A DNA stretch of 59,384 nt, taken from contig CAXTEJ010000019.1 of NCBI GenBank assembly GCA_964243295.1, forward strand, positions 1 through 59,384, read 5' to 3'. Source of the DNA: CAXTEJ01 sp964243295. GTDB lineage: Bacteria; Actinomycetota; Actinomycetes; Actinomycetales; Angustibacteraceae. Position numbers and translations under genes: made by a program. Positions 33,469-42,699 of the stretch are shown here, piece by piece (position 1 is the stretch's first letter; each line of letters opens with the position of its first letter). Under the pieces are notes generated by a model that was given only the letters and a program-made list of their open reading frames with translations, was not told the origin of the DNA and searched no databases.

Positions 33469-34250
33469 GACCCGGCCTCCGCCGCACCAGCCGAGCCTGC
33501 GGTGGCGGCGTCGAGCCGTTCCTCCTCGCGCGTGACCGGTGCGCTCGAGCCGTCGACGGCGACCGTGCTGCCCGCGGCGACGAGCGCCAGCCGGCCGTCG
33601 TCCCCCGCCCGGTAGGTGGTCATGGAGCAGTTGGCGAGCGGGTCGCGGTCGTCGATGTCGAGCACCTCGTCCTCGCTGAGGCCCTCGAGGGCGACCCGGA
33701 AGGCCATGATCACCGCCTGGTGGCTGAAGACCCACAGCCGCTCGCCGTCGTGCTCGAAGCGGGCGTCGGCCAGCAGGCTGCGCACCCGCAGGGCCACGTC
33801 GCACCAGCTCTCGCCGTACGGCGGGCGGTAGTAGAACTTGCCGAGGTACGTGCGGCGCTCGGCCTCGGCCGGGTGCTCGCCGCGGATGCCGACGCCGGTG
33901 AGCCCGTCGAACAGCCCCAGCTCGCGCTCGCGCAGCCGTTCGTCCAGCCGCGGCCGCGGCGCGTCGGGCCAGGCGGACAAGGCGTGAGCGGCGGTGTCGC
34001 GGGCCCGGCGGTAGGGCGAGGTCAGGATGCGCGTCGGGCGCTGCGCGGGCGCCAGGCCGGCGAGGTGCCCGGCGAGGGCGTCGGCCTGCTGCTCGCCGGT
34101 GGGGGACAGCTCGACGTCGGCGTCGCGGACGGCCACCTCGACGCGGGCTTGCCTGCGGTCCATCGCCGTGCGGTTGGCGATGTTGCCGACGCTCTCGCCG
34201 TGGCGGACCAGCACGAGCTCGGCCGGGCCGGGGAGCGGGGTGATCGTCAT
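33465..34250 (-). CDS. Histidine phosphatase family protein
   Basis: ATG 34250 gives 261 residues. The catalytic loop LVRHGES contains the phosphorylated His and Arg; the second Arg is in ILTSPYRRARDTA, the proton-donor Glu in LRERELGLFDG, and the final His in VFSHQAVIM. This is a phosphoglycerate-mutase-like phosphatase of the SixA/PhoE group. The C-terminal 45 residues are low-complexity (Ala/Glu/Ser). It is the first gene of the two-gene operon with nnrD. Confidence 0.9.
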   Translation of the reverse strand: MTITPLPGPAELVLVRHGESVGNIANRTAMDRRQARVEVAVRDADVELSPTGEQQADALAGHLAGLAPAQRPTRILTSPYRRARDTAAHALSAWPDAPRPRLDERLRERELGLFDGLTGVGIRGEHPAEAERRTYLGKFYYRPPYGESWCDVALRVRSLLADARFEHDGERLWVFSHQAVIMAFRVALEGLSEDEVLDIDDRDPLANCSMTTYRAGDDGRLALVAAGSTVAVDGSSAPVTREEERLDAATAGSAGAAEAGS

Positions 34251-34323
34251 CGGTACCGCTACCCCGGCCGACCGCGGTGAAACTCGGGCTGCGCGGGTGT
34301 GGCTCAGCCGCGCAGGTGAGCTG

Positions 34324-34569
34324 CTAGCCCAGCCAGTAGGAGGTGTCGCGCACGGGCGGCAGCCCGATGACGGCGTTCTTGGCCGTGCCTGCCGCGGGGA
34401 CCGCGTCGGTCACCGAGTCCAGGTCGATGACCCGTCGCTCGAGCCGGTCCGCGCCGCCGGGGTGGACGTGCCCAGCCGGGCCGGCCGCGCCCGCGTGCGC
34501 CGGGCGACGTGCGCCGGAACGGGTCAGCGGGCTGTGCTTGGCGTCTCGTGCGTCGACCGTCTCGCTCAT
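34324..34569 (-). CDS. Small hypothetical protein divergent from the formate dehydrogenase operon
   Basis: ATG 34569 has GAGGTGG five bases upstream and gives 81 residues. The sequence is hydrophilic and Ala/Arg-rich, ending VIGLPPVRDTSYWLG. I recognise no family and no cysteines or membrane segments. The good ribosome site and its place directly divergent from fdhA (191 bases) make it plausible as a real small protein. A role in formate dehydrogenase assembly would be guesswork. Confidence 0.5.
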   Translation of the reverse strand: MSETVDARDAKHSPLTRSGARRPAHAGAAGPAGHVHPGGADRLERRVIDLDSVTDAVPAAGTAKNAVIGLPPVRDTSYWLG

Positions 34570-34760
34570 CGGTGCCCACCTCGTCGTGAGGAACCCTCGT
34601 GGGGATCCTCACCTACGGTACGCGTGCGGTCACCCGTTGGGCAGAGCGCGGCGACCGGTTTTCGCGTCAGCTCGCGCGCAGGCCGTGCCGCCGTTGCGGG
34701 CCCTCGGCCCGGGTGCCAGACTCGCCCGCATTCGGTCAGGCCACCGGCAGGAGCTTCGCG

Positions 34761-37700
34761 ATGGACGTCCGCAAGACCGCACTGCAGTGGCCTGTGCTGC
34801 GCCAGCTCACCGGCAAGGACGTCCTCGGCCGCGGCGCCGCAGCGATGTCCCCCCGCTCGCGCGACCTGCGCCCCCGCACCGAGGACGCCGACAAGGTCGT
34901 CAAGAGCGTCTGCCCCTTCTGCGCCGTCGGCTGCTCGCAGAACGTCTTCGTCAAGGACGGGAAGATCACCCAGATCGAGGGTGACCCCGACAGCCCGATC
35001 TCGCGCGGCCGGCTGTGCCCCAAGGGCTCGGCGAGCAAGGAGCTCGTCACCGGTGACCAGCGCGAGCTGAAGATCCGCTACCGCAAGCCGTTCGGCACGC
35101 AGTGGGAGGACCTCGACCTCGACACGGCGATGGACATGATCTCCGACCGGGTCATCGCCAGCCGCAAGCAGTTCTGGGAGTGGGAGTCCGACGGCAAGCG
35201 CGTACGGCGCACGACCGGTGTCGCGAGCCTCGGCGGCGCGACGCTGGACAACGAGGAGAACTACCTCATGAAGAAGCTGTACACGGCGCTCGGTGCCGTG
35301 GAGGTGGAGAACCAGGCGCGTATTTGACACAGCTCCACCGTCCCCGGTCTGGGGACCTCCTTCGGTCGCGGCGGCGCCACGAACTTCCTGCAGGACCTCG
35401 CCCTCTCCGACTGCATCATCATCCAGGGCTCGAACATGGCCGAGTGCCACCCGGTCGGGTTCCAGTGGGTCGTCGAGGCCAAGGCGCGCGGCGCCAAGGT
35501 CATCCACGTCGACCCGCGCTTCACGCGCACGAGCGCGCTCGCTGACGAGCACGTGCCGCTGCGCGCCGGCACCGACATCGCTCTGCTCGGCGGGCTGATC
35601 AACTACGTGCTGCAGAACGAGCTGGACTTCCGCGAGTACGTCGTCGCCTACACGAACGCGTCGTCCATCGTCGGCGAGGACTTTCTCGACACCGAGGACC
35701 TCGGTGGGCTCTTCTCCGGCTTCGACGAGGAGGGTCGCCACTACGACCCGGCGTCGTGGGCGTTCGAGGGCACCTCGGCAGACACCGGGGCCGGCGACAG
35801 CAGCGACCACCGTGACGACGGCGAGTCCGACGGCATCGCCGGTGACAGCGATCCCAGCGGGCAGAACGCCTCCGGCTCACGCAGCGAGAGCAGCGCGTCC
35901 GGCAAGCGTGATCGTGACAGGGGTGCCGCGCACGAGACCGGCAGCCACGGGCCGACGTACGAGGGGACCGCGCAGACCGACCCGACACTGCAGCACCCGC
36001 GTTCGGTCTACCAGGTCCTCAAGCGGCACTTCGCCCGCTACACCCCCGAGATGGTCGAGGACGTCTGCGGCGTCGGGCAGGATCAGTTCCTGCGCCTGGC
36101 CCAGGCGATCACGGAGAACTCGGGCCGCGAGCGCACCACTGCTTTCGCCTACGCCGTGGGCTGGACCCACCACACGGTCGGGGTGCAGTACATCCGCACC
36201 GCGTCGATCCTGCAGGCGCTGCTCGGCAACATCGGGCGCCCCGGCGGGGGCATCCTGGCGCTGCGCGGCCACGCCAGCATCCAGGGTTCGACCGACATCC
36301 CCACGCTGTTCAACATCCTGCCCGGCTACATCCCGATGCCGTCGGCCCATGACCACCAGTCGCTCGAGGACTTCATCGGAGCCGACACGGGCCGAAAAGG
36401 CTTCTGGGGCAACATGGACGCCTACACGATCAGCCTGCTCAAGGCGTGGTGGGGCGACAAGGCCACGGCGGAGAACGACTACTGCTTCGACTACATGCCG
36501 CGGATCACGGGCGACCACGGCACCTACAGCACCGTCGCGCGCCAGATCGACCAGGGCGGCGGTGGGTACTTCCTCGTCGGCCAGAACCCGGCTGTCGGAA
36601 CGGCGAACTCCAAGATGCAGCGCCTGGGCATGGCCAACATCGACTGGCTGGTCGTGCGCGACCTGGTGATGATCGAGAGCGCCACGTTCTGGAAGGACGG
36701 CCCCGAGATCGAGACCGGTGAGCTGCGCACCGAGGACATCGGCACCGAGGTCTTCTTCATGCCGGCCGCCGCCCACACCGAGAAGAGCGGCAGCTTCACC
36801 AACACCCAGCGGCTGCTGCAGTGGCACCACCAGGCCGTCGAGCCGCCGGGTGACGCGCGCAGCGAGCTGTGGTTCTACTACCACCTGGGCCGGATCATCC
36901 GCGAGAAGCTGGCGGGCTCGACCGACGAGATGGACCGGCCGGTCCTGGACCTCGCGTGGGACTACCCGCTCGAGGGCGAGTACGGCGACCCGAGCGCCGA
37001 CGACGTGCTCGCCGAGATCAGCGGCCGGCACGCCGACGGCACCCCCGTCGCCAGCCTGCGCGAGCTGAAGGCCGACGGCTCGACGTCGGCCGGCTGCTGG
37101 ATCTACAGCGGTGTCGCCAAGGACGGCGTCAACCAGGCGGCTCGGCGCAAGCCCGGCAAGGAGCAGGACTGGGTGGCGGCCGAGTGGGGCTGGGCCTGGC
37201 CCGACAACCGGCGCACGCTGTACAATCGCGCGTCCGCGGACCCCGACGGAAAGCCCTGGAGCGAGCGCAAGGCCTACGTGTGGTGGGACGAGGAGCAGGG
37301 CCGCTGGACCGGCCACGACGTGCCGGACTTCGAGGTCGACAAGCGCCCCGACTACCGGGCGCCGGAGGGCGCGCGGGCCCAGGCCGCCATCAACGGTGAC
37401 GAGCCGTTCATCATGCAGAACGACGGCAAGGCCTGGCTCTACGTGCCGACGGGGCTCGCCGACGGTCCGATGCCGGCGCACTACGAGCCGTCGGAGTCGC
37501 CGTTCACGAACTCCCTCTACGCCCAGCAGGCCAACCCCGCGCGGCAGATCCTCGTGCGCCCGGAGAACCGCCTGATGCCCTCGGGCAACGAGGCCGGCAG
37601 CGAGGTGTTCCCGTACGTGTTCACGACGTACCGGCTCACCGAGCACCACACGGCCGGTGGCATGAGCCGGTTCCTGCACTACCTGTCCGAGCTGCAGCCG

Positions 37701-38105
37701 GAGTTCTTCTGCGAGATCAGCCCCGAGCTCGCGGCCGAGCGGGGCCTGGAGCACCTCGGGTGGGCGACCATCACCACGACGCGCACCGCGATCGAGGCGC
37801 GGGTGATGGTGACCGACCGCATCGTGCCGCTCACGGTGCAGGGCAGGCGGATGCACCACATCGGGCTGCCCTACCACTGGGGCCCGAACGGTCTCAGCAC
37901 CGGCGACGCGGCCAACGAGCTGCTGTCGGCGGTGCTCGACCCGAACGTGCACATCCACTCCACGAAGGCGACCAGCTGCGACATCCGGCCCGGACGTCGG
38001 CCCCGCGGGCCGGCGCTGCTGGACTGGGTGGAGGGCTACCGGCGCCGTGCCGGGGTGACGCCCGAGACCGGGATCGACGCGAGAACCACGGGGACCCCCG
38101 CATGA
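34761..38105 (+). CDS. fdhA: Selenocysteine formate dehydrogenase, catalytic alpha subunit
   Basis: ATG 34761 has GGAG eight bases before it. The frame continues through an in-frame TGA at 35325-35327 to 38105, 1,114 residues with Sec189. The local sequence VENQARI-U-HSSTVPGL matches FdnG/FdoG (QARVUHSSTV). The [4Fe-4S] ligands are Cys51, Cys54, Cys58 and Cys86 (CPFCAVGC, LCPKG). The bis-molybdopterin fold and C-terminal dinucleotide-binding domain follow. There is no Tat signal, unlike E. coli FdnG, so the site probably faces the cytoplasm. Residues about 336-398 are a Ser/Asp/Gly-rich insert absent from the E. coli enzyme (1,015 residues). It oxidises formate or reduces CO2 with FdhB and the membrane subunit. 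Its stop overlaps fdhB (ATGA). Confidence 0.96.
35325..35366 (+). promoter_or_regulatory. UGA(Sec) codon and bacterial SECIS hairpin
   Basis: After TGA 35325-35327, GTCCCC (35340-35345), loop GGTCT (35346-35350) and GGGGAC (35351-35356) form a 6-bp stem. ACC (35337-35339) and GGT (35364-35366) can extend it past an internal loop. The GGUCU loop starts 19 bases after UGA; the same loop at the same distance occurs in the SECIS of E. coli fdhF as I recall it. SelB (47165-48928) would bind here in the mRNA. Confidence 0.9.
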
Positions 38106-39112
38106 GCCAGCCGGTCAACCGCCTGTTCGGTCCGGTCGACCCCGCCGCCGAGGCCGGTCACGACGACCACCCCAAGCGCAAGGGCTTCTTCACCGACACC
38201 AGCATCTGCATCGGGTGCAAGGCGTGCGAGGTGGCCTGCAAGGAGTGGAACGGCGTGCCCGAGGACGGGATGCTGTTCACGGGGATGTCGTACGACAACA
38301 CCGTCGGGCTCGGCGCCTCGACCTGGCGCCACGTCGCGTTCATCGAGCAGCAGGTGCCCGGGTCGGCGGGCGTCGACCCGGTCGACGTGGGCACCGCCAC
38401 CGCGCCGACCCCGGCTGACCCGTCGACCTCGGCGTCGTCGTCCGCTGCGGCGGCGACGTCGCCGGTGTCGCTGGGCATGCCGGGGATGGCGCCGTCCGGT
38501 GAGCACCTCGGTCGCGAGAAGCCGTCGTTCCGGTGGCTGATGGAGTCCGACGTCTGCAAGCACTGCACGCACGCCGCGTGCCTCGACGTCTGCCCGACCG
38601 GGTCGCTGATGCGCAGCGAGTTCGGCACGGTCGTCGTCCAGAACGAGATCTGCAACGGCTGCGGCTACTGCGTCCCGGCGTGCCCGTACGGCGTGATCGA
38701 GCGTCGCCAGGCACCCAAGGACGACGCCGCGGTCGGCATCGCCCAGAAGTGCACGCTGTGCTACGACCGCCTCAAGGGCGACCTGGAGCCCGCGTGCGCC
38801 AAGGCCTGCCCGACCAAGTCGATCCAGTTCGGCGACCTCGACGAGCTGCGCGAGCGCGCGAACGGGCGTCTCGACCAGCTGGTGGAGGCGGGTGTCGCGG
38901 GGGCGCAGCTGTACGGCAACGACCCGAACGACGGCGTCGGCGGCGCCGGGGCGTTCTTCCTGCTGCTCGACAAGCCGGAGGTCTACGGGCTGCCGCCCGA
39001 CCCGGTGGTCACGACCAAGGAGCTGCCCCGCATGTACCGGCGGGCCGGTGCGGCCGCGCTCACGCTGCTCGTCGGCGCGGCGCTGACCTTCGTCGAGCGG
39101 CGGCCGCGGTGA
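38102..39112 (+). CDS. fdhB: Formate dehydrogenase iron-sulphur beta subunit
   Basis: ATG 38102 overlaps the fdhA stop by four bases; 336 residues. Four [4Fe-4S] clusters are supported by the Cys series CIGCKACEVAC, CKHCTHAACLDVC, CNGCGYCVPACPYGV and CTLCYDRL...CAKACPTKS. It passes electrons from the alpha subunit to the membrane. Residues about 95-135 (TATAPTPADPSTSASSSAAA) are a low-complexity insert, like the one in fdhA. A hydrophobic stretch near the C-terminus (AALTLLVGAALTFV) could anchor it. Translationally coupled on both sides. Confidence 0.95.
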   Translation: MSQPVNRLFGPVDPAAEAGHDDHPKRKGFFTDTSICIGCKACEVACKEWNGVPEDGMLFTGMSYDNTVGLGASTWRHVAFIEQQVPGSAGVDPVDVGTATAPTPADPSTSASSSAAAATSPVSLGMPGMAPSGEHLGREKPSFRWLMESDVCKHCTHAACLDVCPTGSLMRSEFGTVVVQNEICNGCGYCVPACPYGVIERRQAPKDDAAVGIAQKCTLCYDRLKGDLEPACAKACPTKSIQFGDLDELRERANGRLDQLVEAGVAGAQLYGNDPNDGVGGAGAFFLLLDKPEVYGLPPDPVVTTKELPRMYRRAGAAALTLLVGAALTFVERRPR

Positions 39113-40197
39113 GCGACCAGCAGGCGGTGTCACCGGTCGGTGGGCCGCGTGATGGTGCCGGCCTCGGTGCTGGCCTTGGTGCCGGCGGCAAGCGCGGCCG
39201 ACGTCGAAGGGGCGGCGGTGGGCGCGGCGAGCAGGCGATGGTGCCGGACGCCGAGTTCACGTCGTACTACGGTCGTCCGGTCGTCAGGCCCTCCCCGTGG
39301 GAGGCCGACATCCCGCTCTACCTGTGGCTCGGCGGCATCGCCGGGTCGTCGTCCCTGCTGGCGGCCGGGTGCGACCTGACCGGCCGTGAGGAGCTGCGCC
39401 GCTCGTCGCGCATCACCGCGCTCGCGACGATCAGCGTCAGCTTCGCGGCGCTGGTGCACGACCTGGGCCGGCCCGAGCGGTTCCACCACATGCTGCGCGT
39501 TGCCAAGTTCACCTCCCCGATGAGCGTGGGCACCTGGATCCTCAGCGCCTACTCGCCGCTGGTGGGCATCGCCGTCGCCAGCGAGGCGCAAGGCTTGCTG
39601 CCCCGGGCGCTGCGCGAGGGCCTGGTCGGCCGGCTGCTGCCCGGCGCGGGGCGGGCGAGCGGGCTGGTCGCGGCCGTCGTCGCCCCGACCGTCGCCGCCT
39701 ACACCGCGGTGCTCCTCGCCGACACCGCCACCCCGAGCTGGCACCACGCGCGGCTGCAGCTGCCGTTCGTCTTCGTCGGCAGCGCCGCAGCGGCCGGCGG
39801 CGGCATGGCTCTGGTCAACGGCCCGGTGTCGCAGACCGGTCCCGCCCAGCGCCTCGCCGTCGGCGGCGCGCTGCTCGAGCTGGTCATGGCCCACCGCATG
39901 GAGGCCGCGATGGGGCTGTCGGCCGAGCCGCTGCACCAGGGCCGGGCGGGCGCCTACTACCGCGCGTCCAAGGCGCTGACCGTGACCGGTGCCGTCCTCG
40001 CCGCCACGGTCGGACGTCGCAACCGCCTCGCCGCCGTCGTCGCCGGCGCCGCGCTCGTGGCCGGCTCCTTCTGCACCCGCTTCGCGGTCTTCCACGCCGG
40101 CCAGCAGTCGGCCCTCGACCCGAAGTACACCGTCGAGCCGCAGCGGCGCCGCGTCGACGAAGGCCACCCCGTCCGCTCCGACAGCCCGCAGGACTGA
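39109..40197 (+). CDS. NrfD-like membrane subunit of formate dehydrogenase
   Basis: GTG 39109 overlaps the fdhB stop (GTGA). It has 362 residues; ATG 39238 is a possible later start, since the first 40 residues are a Gly/Arg-rich low-complexity run (GAGLGAGLGAGGKRGRRRR). About eight hydrophobic segments follow, with IPLYLWLGGIAGSSSLLAAG, LVHDLGRPERFHHML and MSVGTWILSAYSP typical of NrfD/PsrC quinone-reactive subunits. Thus electrons go to or from menaquinone via an NrfD subunit, not a cytochrome b as in E. coli FdnI. Confidence 0.9.
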   Translation: MSDQQAVSPVGGPRDGAGLGAGLGAGGKRGRRRRGGGGRGEQAMVPDAEFTSYYGRPVVRPSPWEADIPLYLWLGGIAGSSSLLAAGCDLTGREELRRSSRITALATISVSFAALVHDLGRPERFHHMLRVAKFTSPMSVGTWILSAYSPLVGIAVASEAQGLLPRALREGLVGRLLPGAGRASGLVAAVVAPTVAAYTAVLLADTATPSWHHARLQLPFVFVGSAAAAGGGMALVNGPVSQTGPAQRLAVGGALLELVMAHRMEAAMGLSAEPLHQGRAGAYYRASKALTVTGAVLAATVGRRNRLAAVVAGAALVAGSFCTRFAVFHAGQQSALDPKYTVEPQRRRVDEGHPVRSDSPQD

Positions 40198-40214
40198 CCC
40201 CCACCCTCCCTCGC

Positions 40215-40549
40215 CGTGATCATGCGATCCCGGCTCGCGCTGCCTCGTCCGTGATCATGCGATCCCGGCTCGGGTGGGCGGCGTGGCTGAGCGGGCAGCG
40301 GGCCTGGCCGGCGTCCGAGCGGATGCTTCTCTCGTCGAGGGTGCGCTCCACGTGGCGTGGACGCCGAGTGAAGCGCGTTCTGACCTCGGTGACGTGAGCG
40401 GGTCCCGTGCGCGCTCAGCCGCGAGCGACGAGCGCGTACCCCAGGGCCAGCCCGGACGCCGAGCCACCCCTCCCGCGACGAACCTGGACTTTGCGCGTGC
40501 TGCAGCACGCGAAAAGTCCAGGTTCACCCACGTAACGTGATCAACCTGG
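40215..40549 (+). repeat. Composite intergenic repeat, copy 1
   Basis: Two CGTGATCATGCGATC units with CCGGCTCG tails start at 40215 and 40250 (35-base period). GACCTCGGTGA follows at 40382-40392 with GAGCGGG close after. A large hairpin fills 40481-40524: 12-bp arms AACCTGGACTTT/AAAGTCCAGGTT, one G.A mismatch, then a 9-bp arm pair (CGCGTGCTG/CAGCACGCG). It ends with the motif TCACC-C-ACGTAACGTGATCAACC (40524-40546). The same parts occur in the same order at 48948-49174. The rest of the gap 40198-40657 has no gene. Confidence 0.8.
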
Positions 40550-40583
40550 CCCGCCCCCCACCCCCAGCGCAGCGCGCCCTCGC

Positions 40584-40612
40584 TTGACCGCCGGTGACGG
40601 CCGACCTACGTT
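40584..40612 (+). promoter_or_regulatory. Promoter of the NCS1 permease operon
   Basis: TTGACC (40584-40589) and TACGTT (40607-40612) are separated by 17 bases, a good housekeeping-sigma match. The predicted leader of about 40 bases contains CCCGGC-TGTGGG-GCCGGG, a small stem just before the SD (CAGGAG), which could modulate translation. Confidence 0.6.
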
Positions 40613-40657
40613 CGCAGTGATCCCGGCTGTGGGGCCGGGCCCACCTCAGGAGCCCCT

Positions 40658-42166
40658 GTGAGCAGCGCAGCCGTGCCCGCGTCCGCCGAGCGTGCGTCGA
40701 CGCGCGTGGAGACCAACGGGCTGGACGTCATCAGCGACGCCGAGCGCCGGGGCACGCCACGGCTACTGTTCCTGCCGTGGTTCGCGGCGAACGTGTCGGT
40801 GCTCGGTCTGGGTTACGGGGCGTTCGTCCTGTACTTCGGCATCTCGTTCTGGCAGGCCGCGGTGGTGAGCGTCGTCGGGATCGTCGTGTCGTTCCTGCTG
40901 TGCGGGTTCGTCTCGGTGGCGGGCAAGCGGGGGTCGGCGCCGACGCTCGTGCTGAGCCGGGCGGCGTTCGGGGTCGACGGCAACCGGCTCCCGTCGTTCC
41001 TGTCGTGGGTGCTCACGGTCGGCTGGGAGACGGTGCTGGTCTCGCTCGCGGCCCTCGCCACCTCGACCGTGCTCACGCGGCTGGGCTGGGGCGGTGGCAC
41101 GGCGACCAAGGTCGTCGCGCTGCTGGTCGTGGCGGCGCTCGTCGTGGTGGCCGGTGTCGTCGGCTTCGACCTGATCATGCGGCTGCAGAAGTGGATCACG
41201 GTCGTGACCGCGGTGCTCACCGTCGTCTACGTCCTGCTCACGGTCGACCAGGTGAGCTGGAGCGCGGTCAGCGCGCTGCCGTCCGGCTCGACCCAGCAGG
41301 TCATCGGTGCCCTGGTGTTCGTGATGACCGGCTTCGGCCTCGGCTGGGTCAACGCGGCTGCCGACTACTCCCGTTACCTGCCGCGCTCGTCGTCCAGCAC
41401 CGGCGTGGTCGGCTGGACGACGGTCGGCGGGGCGGTCGCGCCGGTGCTGCTGGTGCTGTTCGGCCTGCTGCTCGCGGGATCGTCGACGGACCTGCAGGAC
41501 GCCATCGCCACCGACCCGATCGGTGCGCTGGCCGCGGCGCTGCCCACCTGGTTCCTCGTCCCCTTCGCCGTCGTGGCCGTGCTCGGGCTGGTCGGCGGCG
41601 CGGTGCTCGACATCTACTCCTCGGGCCTGGCGCTGCTGGCCGTGGGCGTGCGCATCCCGCGGCCCGTCGCGGCCCTGGTCGACGGCGTGATCATGGTCGC
41701 CGGCACGATCTACGTCGTCTTCGTCGCCACCGACTTCTTCCTTCCGTTCCAGGGCTTCCTGATCACGCTCGGCGTCCCGGTCGCCGCGTGGTGCGGCATC
41801 TTCCTGGCCGACCTGGCGCTGCGCCGCCGCGACTACGCCGACGCCGACCTCTACCGCTCGGCCGGCCGCTACGGCAGCGTGCGGCGGACCTCCGTCGCGA
41901 CACTCGTGATCGCGACGCTGATCGGCTGGGGCCTGGTGACCAACACGTACGCCGGCTGGCTGGACTGGCAGGGCTACCTGCTCGAGCCGCTGGGGCTGGG
42001 GGGCCGGGAGGGTGCGTGGGCCGGCGCCAACCTCGGTGTCCTGCTGGCTCTGGCGCTCGGTTTCGCGGCCACGCTGCTGCTGACCGGCGGCGAGGTTCGC
42101 CGCCAGGAGTCGCTGCCGGGTGCCGAGCGCGGGCGGGTCGACGACCGGGCGGTCGGCCGGGCGTGA
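40658..42166 (+). CDS. NCS1 family permease (cytosine/purine type)
   Basis: GTG 40658 follows AGGAG. The product is 502 residues with about twelve membrane spans. NCS1 hallmarks: LPWFAANVSVLGLGYGAFVL in span 1, the FGVDGNRLPS loop, GFGLGWVNAAADYSRYLP in the middle and LDIYSSGLALLAVG late. NCS1 proteins import cytosine, purines, uracil, allantoin, hydantoins or pyridine bases by Na+ or H+ symport; the substrate is not set by what I can see. Start of a four-gene operon with stop-start overlaps throughout. Confidence 0.92.
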   Translation: MSSAAVPASAERASTRVETNGLDVISDAERRGTPRLLFLPWFAANVSVLGLGYGAFVLYFGISFWQAAVVSVVGIVVSFLLCGFVSVAGKRGSAPTLVLSRAAFGVDGNRLPSFLSWVLTVGWETVLVSLAALATSTVLTRLGWGGGTATKVVALLVVAALVVVAGVVGFDLIMRLQKWITVVTAVLTVVYVLLTVDQVSWSAVSALPSGSTQQVIGALVFVMTGFGLGWVNAAADYSRYLPRSSSSTGVVGWTTVGGAVAPVLLVLFGLLLAGSSTDLQDAIATDPIGALAAALPTWFLVPFAVVAVLGLVGGAVLDIYSSGLALLAVGVRIPRPVAALVDGVIMVAGTIYVVFVATDFFLPFQGFLITLGVPVAAWCGIFLADLALRRRDYADADLYRSAGRYGSVRRTSVATLVIATLIGWGLVTNTYAGWLDWQGYLLEPLGLGGREGAWAGANLGVLLALALGFAATLLLTGGEVRRQESLPGAERGRVDDRAVGRA

Positions 42167-42699
42167 GCTGGCTGGTCGTCATCGACGCGCAGCAGGTCTT
42201 CGCCGCGCCGTCGAGCCCGTGGGCGGCGCCGGGCTTCGCCTCGACGGTCGAGCCGGTCAACCGGCTCGTCGCGGCCGCGGGCGACCGCGTGGTCTTCACC
42301 CGCTTCGTGGCCCCCCAGCCGCCGACGGGCGGCTGGGTCGACTACTACGAGCAGTGGCCGTTCGCACTGCAGCCGCCGGACGCGCCGACGTACCGGCTCG
42401 TCGACGAGGTCGACCACGCCCGCCACCGGGTCGTCGACGCGACCACCTTCGGCAAGTGGGACGTCGTGCGCCCGGTGACCGGTGACGCGCCGCTGGTGCT
42501 CGCCGGCGTCGCCACCGACTGCTGCGTGGTCTCGACCGCGCTCGCGGCGGCCGACGCCGGGGTGCCCGTGCGCGTGGTCGCCGAGGCGTGCGCCGGCGCC
42601 GACGACGTGAGCCACCGGCGGGCGCTCGACCTGATGGCGTCGTACGCGCCGCTCATCGAGGTGGTCGACCTCGAGCGCGGCCTCGCGCTGCTGGCGTGA
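42163..42699 (+). CDS. Cysteine hydrolase (isochorismatase/nicotinamidase fold)
   Basis: GTG 42163 overlaps the permease stop (GTGA). The product is 178 residues. The Asp-Lys-Cys triad is complete: Asp in WLVVIDAQQVF, Lys in TTFGKWDVV and Cys in GVATDCCVVSTAL. Relatives are amidases of nicotinamide, ureidoacrylate, carbamoyl compounds or biuret. The metal-site Asp-x-His of true nicotinamidases is not evident. In this operon it probably opens an amide or ring product of the imported base (inference). Confidence 0.9.
   Translation: MSWLVVIDAQQVFAAPSSPWAAPGFASTVEPVNRLVAAAGDRVVFTRFVAPQPPTGGWVDYYEQWPFALQPPDAPTYRLVDEVDHARHRVVDATTFGKWDVVRPVTGDAPLVLAGVATDCCVVSTALAAADAGVPVRVVAEACAGADDVSHRRALDLMASYAPLIEVVDLERGLALLA

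Noticed and set aside
34761..35327. fdhA ending at TGA 35327 and a second gene beginning later
   Set aside because: Homology continues through the stop in the same frame, the codon matches the known Sec position, a SECIS hairpin follows, and all Sec genes are present.
35877..37958. 693-codon open frame antisense to fdhA
   Set aside because: No family resemblance; covers conserved formate dehydrogenase domains on the other strand.
40215..40272. GTGATCATGCGATC repeats as a CRISPR array (also 48948-49048)
   Set aside because: Only two or three units; in copy 2 the intervening sequence is itself nearly identical, which is tandem repetition and not unique spacers; no cas genes.
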